Positions 38,364-47,286 of a DNA stretch of 64,000 bases are shown here, piece after piece; within the stretch, counting starts at the first letter, position 1, and each line of letters opens with the position of its first letter. The notes beneath the pieces are model-generated. The model searched no databases and was not told the DNA's origin. It saw only the letters and a list, made by a program, of their open reading frames with translations. The DNA is taken from contig JAGFXX010000001.1 of the NCBI GenBank assembly GCA_017599285.1, positions 1,550,001 to 1,614,000 of the forward strand. The letters run 5' to 3'. This stretch comes from Cereibacter azotoformans. Lineage in GTDB: Bacteria > Pseudomonadota > Alphaproteobacteria > Rhodobacterales > Rhodobacteraceae. A program made the translations under genes and the position numbers.

Positions 38364-38519
38364 TCCACAACCGCGAGGACGGGTGGCCGGATGGCGGCCA
38401 CCTGTCGCACCCCGTGTCAGGACGGCGCATCAAGCATCCTTTTCGTTGGCCAGCGCATTAGGCAGCGGCATTCCGGCGCCATTTTATTTTAGCGCAAAAT
38501 CAATAGCTTACGGGATGGG

Positions 38520-38537
38520 GTGGAGCGGGTGAAGGGA
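38520..38537. repeat. attR, right end of integrated element
   Basis: GTGGAGCGGGTGAAGGGA, exact match to attL. Bases 38521-38537 are the last 17 bases of tRNA-Gly (T-arm end, acceptor stem and CCA), so insertion kept the tRNA whole. The flanking element DNA (38480-38515) is AT-rich, as expected for an integrase arm region. Confidence 0.85.
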
Positions 38538-38594
38538 ATCGAACCCTCGTCGTAAGCTTGGGAAGCTTCTGCTCTACCATTGAGCTACACCCGC
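38521..38594 (-). tRNA. tRNA-Gly, anticodon CCC
   Basis: On the minus strand: acceptor GCGGGTG/CACCCGC, D arm GCTC/GAGC, anticodon loop TTCCCAA (anticodon CCC, reads GGG), T arm GAGGGTTCGATTCCCTT and encoded CCA. The first anticodon-stem pair is a G-A mismatch (GAAGC with GCTTA). The 3' end is the attachment site of the integrated element. Confidence 0.93.
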
Positions 38595-38735
38595 GACAGC
38601 CCCTCACCTAAGCCACGGACAGGGCTTCGTCAAGCGGTTGCTGCGGGGTCTCGGCCCGGCATCCTCCGCCCGCGCACCCCTTTTCGCGCCGGGCGTCTTG
38701 CGGCATTCTCCGCCGCCGGACAGACAGGGAATCCC

Positions 38736-39194
38736 ATGACGCGCATCGCTGCCCTCATCACGCTGCTGCTTCTGCCCGCCTGCCAGGGGCCCGCCATGCC
38801 CGAGCCGCCCCGCCTCCCGGATCTGGCGCAGGGCGTCCGTTCCGAGAGGCCGCCGGCCGGGCAGGGGCTGTGCTGGTCGGGAGATGAGGGCCGCTGGTTC
38901 CAGGTCCCCTGCCCCGATGCGTTGACCCCGGAGCGGGTGGCAACGCTGCAGCGCGCGCTTGAGGTGCGTGGCCTCCACAGGGGCGCAATCAGCGGAGAGA
39001 TGGACAGGAAGACGCGGGCGGCGATCCGCAGATTCCAGGAGCCGCTCGGCCTCGACAGTGACCGCCTGTCAATCGAGGCCGCCCGCTACCTGGGGGTGGT
39101 TCCGGTCGAACTCGACCTGCCCGAGCCGGAGGAGGAGGAGCCCCTGCCATCCGCCGGGCCGACCGAGGCGCCCGGCACCCCGGCTTCGGCCTGA
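38736..39194 (+). CDS. Peptidoglycan-binding lipoprotein
   Basis: A 152-residue protein. MTRIAALITLLLLPACQGPA is a lipoprotein signal with lipobox LPAC, so Cys16 would be lipidated. The middle part, LTPERVATLQRALEVRGLHR followed by GEMDRKTRAAIRRFQEPLGL, is a PG_binding_1 domain. The C-terminal tail is acidic and Pro-rich. Likely an envelope anchor between membrane and wall. The start has AGGGA at suitable spacing. Confidence 0.82.
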   Translation: MTRIAALITLLLLPACQGPAMPEPPRLPDLAQGVRSERPPAGQGLCWSGDEGRWFQVPCPDALTPERVATLQRALEVRGLHRGAISGEMDRKTRAAIRRFQEPLGLDSDRLSIEAARYLGVVPVELDLPEPEEEEPLPSAGPTEAPGTPASA

Positions 39195-39270
39195 ACCGGC
39201 GGCTTGACGATCAGGCCACCGCCCTGACCCTGCGCTAAGAGAAGCGCCGCCCCGTGGGGCGGCGCGACAG

Positions 39271-40752
39271 TCATTCGGTGATCGTGAGAGCCACGAAGCG
39301 TGGGTCACCGCCCCGTCGGATCAGAAGCAGGAGCGACTTGCGCCCGGCCTCGCGAGCCTCGTCCACGCGGTCCTGGAGATCCTTGATCGTCATGACCTTC
39401 TGCTGACCCGCCTCGGTGATGACATCCCCCTCGCGCAGCCCCTTGGAATAGGCCTCGGAGGCCGTGTCCACATCCGTCACCGCGAGCCCCTCGGTGCCGG
39501 GCGGCAGACCCAGCTCGGCGGCCTGCTCGGCCGTCAGCGGAGCCACTGTCAGGCCCAGAAGGTTGGCGGTCGAAGGTTCCGTCGGGGCAGACTCGACGGA
39601 CGCCGCCGCGCCCTCACCCTCGGCTTCCTCCCGGCGCCCGAGCACCACGGAGAGCGTGCGGGTCTTGCCTTCACGCATCACGACCACGCGCACGGCCTCA
39701 CCGATCGGGGCGTCCGCCACGCGGCGCACGAGATCGCGGGTGTCGGCCACCGGCGCCTTGTCAAAGGTCACTATCACGTCGCCCGACTGCATTCCGGCCT
39801 CTTTCGCAGGCCCTTCGGGCACGTCCGTCACCAGCGCCCCCTTCGCCTCGGCCAGCCCCATCGCCTCGGCCACGTCCGGGGTCACGTCCTGGATCCGCAC
39901 GCCGAGCCAGCCGCGCCGCGTCTCGCCGAACTCGCGAAGTTGCTGGACGACCTTCACCACCACGTTCGAGGCCATCGAGAAGCCGATCCCGATCGAGCCG
40001 CCGTTGGGCGAGAGGATCGCCGTGTTCACGCCGATCACCTGACCGTCGAGATTGAACAGCGGCCCGCCCGAGTTGCCGCGGTTGATGGCGGCGTCGGTCT
40101 GGATGTAGTCATCGTAGGTGCCCGAGAGCGCCCGGTTGCGCGCCGAGATGATCCCGGCCGAGACCGAAAAGCCCTGCCCCAGAGGGTTGCCCATCGCCAC
40201 CACCCAGTCGCCCACCCGCGCGAGATCCGAGTTGCCGAAGCTCACGAACGGGAGCGGCTGGTTGCTCGAGACCTTGAGAAGGGCGATGTCGGTCTTGGGA
40301 TCGGTGCCCACGAGCTTCGCCTCGAGCTTGTTGCCCGAGAAGAACTCGATCTGGATGTCGTCCGCCCCTTCGATGACATGGTTGTTGGTCACGATGAAGC
40401 CGTCTTCCGAGATCACGAAGCCCGAGCCCAGCGCCTCGGAGCGGCGCGGTCCACCCTCGCGGTTCTGCGGGTCCATGAAGTCGCGGAAGAAATCCTCGAA
40501 GGGCGAGCCTTCGGGCACGAGCGGAGAATTCTGCGTGGGTGCCGCGACCACGGTCGAGGTGGTGATGTTCACCACCGCCGGGCTGATCTTTTCGGCGAGA
40601 CCGGCGAAGCTGGCCGGGGCCCCCTGCGCATGGGCCGACACCGCCTGCGCAAGCGCCAGCCCCAGGCCCAGCATCAGCGCGAGGAAAAGGCGCCATGCGG
40701 CGATGGGCACCGGTTCCTTCCGGCGGGCGATGGAAATGGCGTGAGACTGCAC
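39271..40752 (-). CDS. Do-type periplasmic serine protease (DegP/DegQ-like)
   Basis: A 493-residue protein. Signal peptide at about residues 16-45 (AAWRLFLALMLGLGLALAQA, cut after SAHAQG). Catalytic triad: His in IVTNNHVI, Asp in TDIALLKV, Ser in NRGNSGGPLFN. Two PDZ domains follow (LGVRIQDVTPDVAEAMGL; VDTASEAYSKGLREGDVI). It starts at GTG 40752, with AGGAG six bases upstream. It degrades or refolds damaged envelope proteins. hflC and hflK lie directly upstream on the same strand, separated by a strong hairpin, so the unit handles membrane protein quality. Confidence 0.92.
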   Translation of the reverse strand: MQSHAISIARRKEPVPIAAWRLFLALMLGLGLALAQAVSAHAQGAPASFAGLAEKISPAVVNITTSTVVAAPTQNSPLVPEGSPFEDFFRDFMDPQNREGGPRRSEALGSGFVISEDGFIVTNNHVIEGADDIQIEFFSGNKLEAKLVGTDPKTDIALLKVSSNQPLPFVSFGNSDLARVGDWVVAMGNPLGQGFSVSAGIISARNRALSGTYDDYIQTDAAINRGNSGGPLFNLDGQVIGVNTAILSPNGGSIGIGFSMASNVVVKVVQQLREFGETRRGWLGVRIQDVTPDVAEAMGLAEAKGALVTDVPEGPAKEAGMQSGDVIVTFDKAPVADTRDLVRRVADAPIGEAVRVVVMREGKTRTLSVVLGRREEAEGEGAAASVESAPTEPSTANLLGLTVAPLTAEQAAELGLPPGTEGLAVTDVDTASEAYSKGLREGDVITEAGQQKVMTIKDLQDRVDEAREAGRKSLLLLIRRGGDPRFVALTITE

Positions 40753-40867
40753 ACCCGACTCCTTTCGAAATGCGGGGCGCCGTCCTTGGCTGAAACGCCC
40801 CAAGATGACAGTCGGGCAACACGCGCCGCAATGCAAATGGCGTGTGGGCCCGTCAAGCGCATGTGAA

Positions 40868-40891
40868 GCCTCCCGGCCGTGGCCGGGAGGC
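40868..40891 (-). terminator. Hairpin between hflC and the Do-type protease
   Basis: Perfect 11-bp stem GCCTCCCGGCC/GGCCGGGAGGC with a 2-base centre, 7 bases past the hflC stop. No clear T-run follows on the minus strand, so it may attenuate or stabilise the transcript rather than end it. Confidence 0.45.
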
Positions 40892-40897
40892 GCGGAG

Positions 40898-41920
40898 TCA
40901 CTGGGCCGCCGCGGGGGCCGGGGCGGCAGGCGCAGCGGCCGTCGGCTGACCGGCCGGCGAGCCGACCTGATCGCCCGGCTCTTCGCCCGCGGCCGCCTCT
41001 CCGTCACCGGCCGGTGCGGCTTGGGCGGGGGCCGCGGCCAAGGGACCGCCTTCGGGGGCGCGGTCGGTGCGCAGATACTGGAAGAAGTCGCTGTCCGGCT
41101 GCATCACGATCGACGAGCTGCCCGATTGCAGCGCCCGCTCGTAGGAGGTGAGCGACCGGGTGAAGGCGAAGAACTCGGGATCGCGGCCGAAGGCGTTGGC
41201 GTAGATCCCGTTGCGCTGCGCATCGGCCTCACCGCGGATCACCTCGGCCAGACGCCGCGCTTCCGATGTGACCTCGACCACCGTCCGGTCCGCCGCCGCA
41301 CGCACGCGCTGCGCCGCCTCGTTGCCTCGGGCGATCTCGTCGGCGGCCTCACGCTCGCGCTCGGCCCGCATCCGGCCATAGGTGGCCGCAAGGTTCTGCT
41401 CGGGCAGGTCGGTGCGCGTCAGACGCACGTCGATGACATCCACCCCCAGCGCCTGTGCCTGACGGCGGGCGAGGTCGCGGATCTGGTTCATCAGCACCGT
41501 CCGGTCCTCGGACAGCACCCGGATCGAGGGCACGCCGCCGAGCACTTCACGGATCGCCGGGCTCATGATGCGCTGGAGGCGCGTCTGGGCGGCGTCGATG
41601 CCGCCGACGCCCACGGCCTCGCGGAACTCGACCACATCGACGATGCGCCAGCGCGCGAAGGCGTCCACAACGAGACGCCGGTCGTCGAGGGGCGTCACCT
41701 CGATGGGCTGCGTCGGCAGGCCGAGGATGCGGCCGTCATAGCGCACGACCTCCTGGATGAGCGGGATCTTGAAGCCGATGCCCGGCTCTTCCTTGACCGC
41801 CTTCACCTGGCCGAACTGCAGGACCAGCGCCTTCTCGCGCTCGTCCACGATGAAGATCGACGAGAAGCCGATCGCCACCAGGATCGCGAGGATGGGCAGT
41901 ATGAGTGAGCTGCGGTTCAT
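40898..41920 (-). CDS. hflC: HflC, FtsH protease modulator
   Basis: A 340-residue protein with an N-terminal membrane anchor (LILPILAILVAIGFSSIFIV) and a periplasmic SPFH/band-7 domain (EREKALVLQFGQVKAVKEEP; TRTDLPEQNLAATYGRMRAE). The C-terminus is a Pro/Ala-rich tail. It forms a cage around FtsH with HflK. Its start overlaps the hflK stop by one base (TGATG). Confidence 0.94.
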   Translation of the reverse strand: MNRSSLILPILAILVAIGFSSIFIVDEREKALVLQFGQVKAVKEEPGIGFKIPLIQEVVRYDGRILGLPTQPIEVTPLDDRRLVVDAFARWRIVDVVEFREAVGVGGIDAAQTRLQRIMSPAIREVLGGVPSIRVLSEDRTVLMNQIRDLARRQAQALGVDVIDVRLTRTDLPEQNLAATYGRMRAEREREAADEIARGNEAAQRVRAAADRTVVEVTSEARRLAEVIRGEADAQRNGIYANAFGRDPEFFAFTRSLTSYERALQSGSSSIVMQPDSDFFQYLRTDRAPEGGPLAAAPAQAAPAGDGEAAAGEEPGDQVGSPAGQPTAAAPAAPAPAAAQ

Positions 41921-43104
41921 CAGTTGGCCTCCCCGCCGTTGGTGGCCGCGCGGGCGGCGGCGGAGTTGCGACCCAGCTCGTTCAGGGGCAGGTAGGGCAC
42001 CACGCCGGAGCCGCCCTGTCCGTCGATCCCGTCAAGGATCACCTTGTCCATCGAACCGAGCACCTTCTCCATCGTCTCGAGATACAGGCGGCGGCGGGTG
42101 ACGTCGGGCGCCTTCACATATTCGTCGTAGATCGAGATGAAGCGGCTCGCCTCACCCTCGGCGTTGTTCACCACCTCGGCGCGGTAGCCTTCGGCCTGTT
42201 CGGTCAGCCGCGCGGCTTCCCCGCGGGCCGCCGCCGTCACGCGGTTGGCATAGGCGTCGGCTTCCTTCTCGAGACGGTCACGCTCCTGCTGGGCCGCCTG
42301 CACTTCGCGGAAGCTGTCGATCACTTCCTGAGGCGGGTCGGCCTTGTCGAAGTTGACGCGGACGACGTTGATGCCGGCCTGATAGCTGTCGAGCGTGGTC
42401 TGCACCGCCGCAAGCAGATCCGAGGCGATAATGCCGCGGTCCCGGTTGAGGATCGGAGACAGTTCGGATCGCGCGATGATATCGCGCATCGCGGATTCCG
42501 ACACGGCGCGGATCGTGTCCGCCGGATCGGCAAGGTTGAACAGGAATTGCGCCGGATCCGAGATGTTCCAGACCACCTGGAACTCGATGTCCACGATGTT
42601 CTGGTCGCGGGTCAGCATCAGCCCGTTGTCGGTATCGCCACCGCGGCCGGTGCCGATGTCGGTGGTCCGTTCCCCGGTCACCTGCACCACCTCGGCGGTG
42701 ACGACCGGCCAGGGCGCGAAGTTCAGGCCCGGATTGCCGATATCGCTGAACTCACCCAGAAACAGCTCGACCGAGCGTTCCTCCGGGCGCACCGTGTAGA
42801 GGGACATGAAGGCCCAGACGCCCACCAGCGCGAGCGCGCCCAGCGCGAGACCCTGACGGGTGAAGAGCGGGCCCATCGGGTTGCCCCCGTTTCCGCCACC
42901 GCCACCGCCACCGCGTCCGCCGTTCGTACGGCCGCGGCCGCCCATCAGCACACGCAACTGTTCCTGTCCTTTCTTCACGATCTCGTCGATCTCGGGGATC
43001 TGCGAGCCGTCACCACCGCCGGGACGCCGCCCGCCGCGGCCGTCACGCCCATCCCTGTCGCCGCGGTCTCCTCCGCCTCCGCCCCAAGGTCCTCCGTTGG
43101 ACAT
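41920..43104 (-). CDS. hflK: HflK, FtsH protease modulator
   Basis: A 394-residue protein. The first 75 residues are Gly/Arg/Asp-rich (a typical HflK start, here very long), followed by one membrane helix (LALGALALVGVWAFMSLY) and the SPFH domain (VRPEERSVELFLGEFSDIGN; VVWNISDPAQFLFNLADP). It works with HflC to control FtsH access to membrane substrates. The three genes hflK, hflC and the Do-type protease are on one strand. Confidence 0.94.
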   Translation of the reverse strand: MSNGGPWGGGGGDRGDRDGRDGRGGRRPGGGDGSQIPEIDEIVKKGQEQLRVLMGGRGRTNGGRGGGGGGGNGGNPMGPLFTRQGLALGALALVGVWAFMSLYTVRPEERSVELFLGEFSDIGNPGLNFAPWPVVTAEVVQVTGERTTDIGTGRGGDTDNGLMLTRDQNIVDIEFQVVWNISDPAQFLFNLADPADTIRAVSESAMRDIIARSELSPILNRDRGIIASDLLAAVQTTLDSYQAGINVVRVNFDKADPPQEVIDSFREVQAAQQERDRLEKEADAYANRVTAAARGEAARLTEQAEGYRAEVVNNAEGEASRFISIYDEYVKAPDVTRRRLYLETMEKVLGSMDKVILDGIDGQGGSGVVPYLPLNELGRNSAAARAATNGGEAN

Positions 43105-43160
43105 ATAACCCTTTCCCTTTTCCTTGCCTGCCGCCTTAACTGGTCATCAAAAAAGCAAAT

Positions 43161-44525
43161 TCAAGCCGTTCGAACCGGTTTGCGCAGGGTCACGAGTTCC
43201 TCGGCCATGGTCGGATGAACCGCGACCGTCCGGTCGAAGTCCTCCTTCGTCGCCCCCATCTTCACCGCGATGGCGGCCAGCTGGATCATCTCGCCCGCAT
43301 TGGGCGCGACGATGTGGCAGCCGAGAACCTTCCGGCTGGCCTGGCTGACGATCAGTTTCATGAGCACGCGATCGGGCCGCCCGGCAAAGAGCGACTGCAT
43401 CGGCCGGAACGCCGCGGCATAGACCTCGATCGGCTCCTGCTCGCGCGCGGCCTCTTCGGTCAGGCCGACCGAGCCCAGCTCGGGCTGGGTGAAGACCGCC
43501 GAGGGCACAAGCTCGTGATCGGCCGTGCGGGGCTCTCCCTTGAAGACGGTGTCGGCGAAGGCATGCCCCTCGCGGATGGCGACCGGGGTCAGGTTGATCC
43601 GGTCCGTCACGTCGCCCACCGCATAGATCGAGGGCACGCAGGTCTGGCTCCAGTCATCGACCGGGATCTGGCCGTGGCGTCCGAGTTCGATCCCCAGCGC
43701 CTCGAGGCCAAGGCCCGCGCTGTTGGGCCGCCGCCCGGTCGCATAGAGAACCGCGCCGAACTCCCGGTCCGATCCGTCGGTGGTGATGGCGCGCACCCCA
43801 CCCTCGGTCCGTTCCAGGCGGATGACATCGGTTCCGCACTTGATCTGGATGCCGCGGTCGATCATGGCGGACGAGACATGGCCGCGGGCCTCGTCGTCGA
43901 AGCCGCGCAGGATCTGCGCCCCACGGTAGAACTGACAGACATCGACACCCAGCCCGTGCAGGATGCAGGCGAATTCGCTGGCGATGTAGCCGCCGCCCAC
44001 CACCAGGATCGACGGCGGCAGGCTCTCGAGCCTGAAGACATCGTCCGACGTCAGGGCCAGCTCGCAGCCGGGGAAATCCGGCACGAAGGGCCGCCCGCCG
44101 GTCGCGATCAGGATGTGCTTGGCCGTGACCGTCCGACCCGAGGCGAGCCGCACCGTATGGGCGTCGGCCACCGTCGCGCGCTCGTCGAAGATCTCCACCC
44201 CCGCCGAGGTCAGGCCCGAGCGGTAGGCCGCCTCGAGCCGGTCAAGCTCGCGATCCAGGCTCGTGCGGAACTTCGGCCAGTCGAACCCGCCGATCGAGGC
44301 CTCCCAGCCATAGGCGCGGGCGTCCTCGACGGCCTCCGGGTAGCCCGAGGCGAAGACCATCAGCTTCTTGGGCACGCAGCCGCGAATGACGCAGGTGCCG
44401 CCCATCCGGCTTTCCTCGGCGAGCGCCACCTTCGCGCCCCCTTCCGAGGCCGCGATCCGGGCCGCGCGCACCCCGCCCGAGCCGCCGCCGATCACGAACA
44501 GGTCATGGTCGAATGCCAAGCTCAC
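43161..44525 (-). CDS. gor: Glutathione-disulfide reductase
   Basis: A 454-residue flavoprotein. FAD-binding GGGSGGVRAARIAA, redox-active pair in GGTCVIRGCVPKK (Cys-x4-Cys), NADPH-binding VVGGGYIASEFACIL, and the C-terminal HPTMAEELV with the catalytic His-Glu pair. It reduces glutathione disulfide with NADPH. The start overlaps the rpiA stop by ATGA, pairing glutathione reduction with a pentose phosphate enzyme. Confidence 0.94.
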   Translation of the reverse strand: MSLAFDHDLFVIGGGSGGVRAARIAASEGGAKVALAEESRMGGTCVIRGCVPKKLMVFASGYPEAVEDARAYGWEASIGGFDWPKFRTSLDRELDRLEAAYRSGLTSAGVEIFDERATVADAHTVRLASGRTVTAKHILIATGGRPFVPDFPGCELALTSDDVFRLESLPPSILVVGGGYIASEFACILHGLGVDVCQFYRGAQILRGFDDEARGHVSSAMIDRGIQIKCGTDVIRLERTEGGVRAITTDGSDREFGAVLYATGRRPNSAGLGLEALGIELGRHGQIPVDDWSQTCVPSIYAVGDVTDRINLTPVAIREGHAFADTVFKGEPRTADHELVPSAVFTQPELGSVGLTEEAAREQEPIEVYAAAFRPMQSLFAGRPDRVLMKLIVSQASRKVLGCHIVAPNAGEMIQLAAIAVKMGATKEDFDRTVAVHPTMAEELVTLRKPVRTA

Positions 44526-45310
44526 TCTCCAAGGTCGGCGAAGATGTTGCGCGAGGCGCCGAGATCCACCTGCCCGTCCTCCGTCAGGCCGGACTCGAGA
44601 TCACGCACCGTCACCCGGCCATCGCCATGACCCACCACCACCGTGTCGCAGATGTCAATGAAAAGCCCGTTTTCCACCACGCCCGCGATCTGGTTCAGCG
44701 TGAGGGCGAGCTGGCGCGGATGGCCGATGCGCGTCAGGTGCAGGTCGAGGATGTAGTTCTTCTCGTCCGTGAGCAGCGGCGCCTCGCCCGACCGGCGCAG
44801 CGTCACCTCGCGGCCAAGGACATCGAGCCCGATCAGCGCCTCCTCGATCAGCATCCTGGTGCTCTGCCAGCCGAAGGGGATCACCTCGACCGGCAGCGGG
44901 AAGGCGCCAAGCTGCGCCACCTCCTTGGCCGCGTCGGCGATCACGATCATCCGGTCCGAGGCCGTCGCCACGATCTTTTCCTGCAACAGCGCGGCGCCGC
45001 CGCCCTTGATCAGGTTGAACTCGCTGTCGAACTCGTCGGCCCCGTCGATGGTCAGGTCGAGCCACCGCGCCTCATCGAGGGTCACGACCGGGATCCCCAG
45101 CTCGCGCGCAAGGTCGGCCGTCCGGGACGAGGTCGGCACGCCCTGCACCCGCAGTCCCTCTTCGCGGACACGCTCGGCCAGGCAGCGCACCATCCACGCC
45201 GCGGTCGAGCCGGTTCCGAGGCCCAGCTTCATGCCGTCCTGCACGAAATCCACCGCACGGCGAGCGGCGGCGAACTTGGCGGTGTCAATGGGGGAACGTT
45301 CTGCAGGCAT
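44522..45310 (-). CDS. rpiA: Ribose-5-phosphate isomerase A
   Basis: A 262-residue enzyme interconverting ribose-5-P and ribulose-5-P. Motifs: KLGLGTGSTAAWMV, DLTIDGADEFD (catalytic Asp), LIKGGGAALLQEKIVA (catalytic Lys region). The ATG at 45310 has AGAGG immediately upstream and GGAG a little farther; the in-frame extension to 45406 was rejected. It is co-translated with gor. Confidence 0.94.
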   Translation of the reverse strand: MPAERSPIDTAKFAAARRAVDFVQDGMKLGLGTGSTAAWMVRCLAERVREEGLRVQGVPTSSRTADLARELGIPVVTLDEARWLDLTIDGADEFDSEFNLIKGGGAALLQEKIVATASDRMIVIADAAKEVAQLGAFPLPVEVIPFGWQSTRMLIEEALIGLDVLGREVTLRRSGEAPLLTDEKNYILDLHLTRIGHPRQLALTLNQIAGVVENGLFIDICDTVVVGHGDGRVTVRDLESGLTEDGQVDLGASRNIFADLGE

Positions 45311-45494
45311 CCTCTGTCTCCGCTGGGGCGCCCCCCGGTTATAGGCACGAAGCCGGGGCCGTGCGAGGGGAAAGCTGCACGAGGGCGGATCGGGGCCTGC
45401 AAGCAACAGTTGAAGATTTTCACGTTTTCATGCATCCTGAACGCACATTTTCGCGTTTCCTTTTCATGCAGACCTTTGTTCAGGAACCCTTGCC

Positions 45495-45662
45495 ATGAGT
45501 AACCTCAGCCAGACGAAGTCTCCCCACCACCTCCCGGACCGCCGGTCGGGCGCGGATTTCACCGACGCCATCCTGCGCGAGGCCGCCTGTCAGGCGATCG
45601 TGGACTCGCTGCGCAGCGAAGGCCCGCTCGCGCCGGCGGGCTCGGACGACCGGCACAACTGA
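45495..45662 (+). CDS. Small conserved-looking protein (55 residues)
   Basis: ATG at 45495 preceded by AGGAA; reads MSNLSQTKSPHHLPDRRSG and then DFTDAILREAACQAIVDSL, ending at 45662. The helix ILREAACQAIVDSLRSEG is well formed and the composition is not that of random GC-rich DNA. The 180 bases upstream are unusually AT-rich for this genome, with two TTTTCATGCA repeats (45425, 45461), so a dedicated promoter is likely. Family unknown; possibly a stress-induced small protein. Confidence 0.5.
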   Translation: MSNLSQTKSPHHLPDRRSGADFTDAILREAACQAIVDSLRSEGPLAPAGSDDRHN

Positions 45663-45779
45663 CCGCCGCTTCCCCGCCCGGCGCGCGATGACGCGAATTG
45701 CGCGGCGAGGTCGTTTCCAGCGTGTCCGCGACAGGCCGTCGCACCTATCTAGGAAGGACGCACTGTCCGAGGTCCGCGC

Positions 45780-47159
45780 ATGTTCCTGTCCGTCTTCGAT
45801 ATCTTCAAGGTCGGCATCGGCCCGTCCTCCTCGCACACGATGGGACCGATGGTGGCCGCCGGCCGCTTCCTCGACCGCCTGCGGGCAAGCCCGTTCCACG
45901 CCCACGGCCTGCGCGCCTCGCTGCACGGCAGCCTCGCCTTCACGGGCGTGGGTCACGCCACCGACCGGGCCACGATCCTCGGCCTCGCCGGCTTCGAGCC
46001 CGGCAGCTATGACGCCGCGCGGGCCGAGGAGGCGCTCGCCGCCATCCGCGCGACGCGCCGGATCGAGGCGCCGGGCCTCGGCCCGCTCCGCTTCGACCCC
46101 GAGAAGGACCTGATCTTCGACTATGGCCATGCGCTGCCGGGCCATGCCAACGGGATGCGGCTCACCGCCACCGACGCGCAGGGCGACGTGCTCTTGTCAG
46201 AGGTCTATTATTCGGTCGGCGGCGGCTTCGTTCTGACCGAGGCCGAACTGGCCGGGTCGAAGGCCGATCGCACCGTTCCCGGCCCCGCCGTTCCCTTCCC
46301 CTTCGACAGCGCGCAGCAGATGCTCGGCATGGCCGAGGCCTCGGGCCTCTCGATCGCCGCGATGAAGCGGGCGAACGAACTGGTCGTCCGCAGCCCGGCC
46401 GACCTCGACCGCGGCCTGAAGCGGATCTGGCAGGTGATGAACGACTGCATCGAGCGCGGCATGGCCACCGGCGGCACCCTGCCCGGCGGCCTCCACGTCC
46501 GCCGCCGCGCCCAGGGGATCCGCGAGGCGCTCCTGGCCGAGCGGGGGCTGAACATGACGGCGCCGCATACGATCAACGACTGGATGAGCCTCTATGCGAT
46601 GGCCGTCAACGAGGAGAACGCGGCCGGCGGCCAGGTGGTGACGGCGCCGACCAACGGGGCTGCGGGCGTGGTGCCCGCCGTCCTTCGCTACTGGCTCGAC
46701 CACGTTCCCGGCGCCAGCCCCGCGAACCTTCCCGACTTCCTGCTCACCGCCGCCGCGATCGGCGGTCTCGTCAAGCACAATGCCTCGATCTCGGGCGCCG
46801 AATGCGGCTGCCAGGCCGAGGTGGGCTCGGCCGCCGCGATGGCCGCCGCAGGTCTGGCCGCCGTCCTCGGCGGCACGCCTGCTCAGGTCGAGAACGCCGC
46901 CGAAATCGCACTCGAGCATCACCTCGGCATGACCTGCGACCCGGTCAGGGGCCTCGTCCAGGTGCCCTGCATCGAGCGCAACGGGCTCGGCGCGATCAAG
47001 GCCGTCTCGGCGGCAAGCCTCGCGATGCGCGGCGACGGCGAACATCTGGTCAGCCTCGACGTCTGCATCGAGACCATGCGCCAGACCGGGCGCGACATGA
47101 ACGAGAAATACAAGGAAACCTCGCTCGGCGGTCTCGCGGTCAATGTCCCCAACTGCTGA
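45780..47159 (+). CDS. sdaA: L-serine dehydratase, iron-sulfur type
   Basis: A 459-residue single-chain enzyme. N-terminal beta domain begins [20 protein letters not shown], with the SSSHT signature. The three cluster cysteines are in [14 protein letters not shown] and [19 protein letters not shown]. It converts serine to pyruvate and ammonia through a [4Fe-4S] cluster. No linked regulator; the 3' end carries repeat element copy B. Confidence 0.94.
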   Translation: MFLSVFDIFKVGIGPSSSHTMGPMVAAGRFLDRLRASPFHAHGLRASLHGSLAFTGVGHATDRATILGLAGFEPGSYDAARAEEALAAIRATRRIEAPGLGPLRFDPEKDLIFDYGHALPGHANGMRLTATDAQGDVLLSEVYYSVGGGFVLTEAELAGSKADRTVPGPAVPFPFDSAQQMLGMAEASGLSIAAMKRANELVVRSPADLDRGLKRIWQVMNDCIERGMATGGTLPGGLHVRRRAQGIREALLAERGLNMTAPHTINDWMSLYAMAVNEENAAGGQVVTAPTNGAAGVVPAVLRYWLDHVPGASPANLPDFLLTAAAIGGLVKHNASISGAECGCQAEVGSAAAMAAAGLAAVLGGTPAQVENAAEIALEHHLGMTCDPVRGLVQVPCIERNGLGAIKAVSAASLAMRGDGEHLVSLDVCIETMRQTGRDMNEKYKETSLGGLAVNVPNC

Positions 47160-47185
47160 TCCCTGCCCGCCGCCTGCGGTCACCT

Positions 47186-47232
47186 CCTTCATTCTGGCGG
47201 AAGTATCCCGGGGGTCCGGGGGCAGAGCCCCC
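47186..47232 (+). repeat. 3'-UTR repeat element, copy B (after sdaA)
   Basis: CATTCTGGCGGAAGTATCCC followed by GGGGGTCC and a GGGGGC/GCCCCC hairpin, 27 bases past the sdaA stop and in the sdaA orientation. Almost identical to copy A read in the orientation of ccmE. Confidence 0.6.
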
Positions 47233-47286
47233 GGCCTTCCCCGCCTGCCTCTGGACGGGCCGGAGGGGCTGCGCTAGGCCGATGCC

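Larger units (their letters stand above)
24672..38537. mobile_element. Integrated phage-related element in tRNA-Gly (13.9 kb)
   Basis: Bounded by an 18-bp direct repeat that is the 3' end of tRNA-Gly(CCC); the intact tRNA is at the right end. In order it encodes integrase, a small HTH protein, a Rep-like HTH protein with internal palindromic sites, six small overlapping genes, an S49 prohead protease, a Nu1-like protein, an unknown, a second Nu1-like protein, tail protein X, TrkH, a broken antitoxin, a DUF6362-like protein, an unknown, a ParB-like fragment and a small protein. Every intact gene reads rightwards. There is no large terminase, portal, capsid, tail tube or lysis gene. It is either a decayed prophage or a helper-dependent satellite. 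The integrase sits at the end opposite the intact tRNA, which is less usual. Confidence 0.85.
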
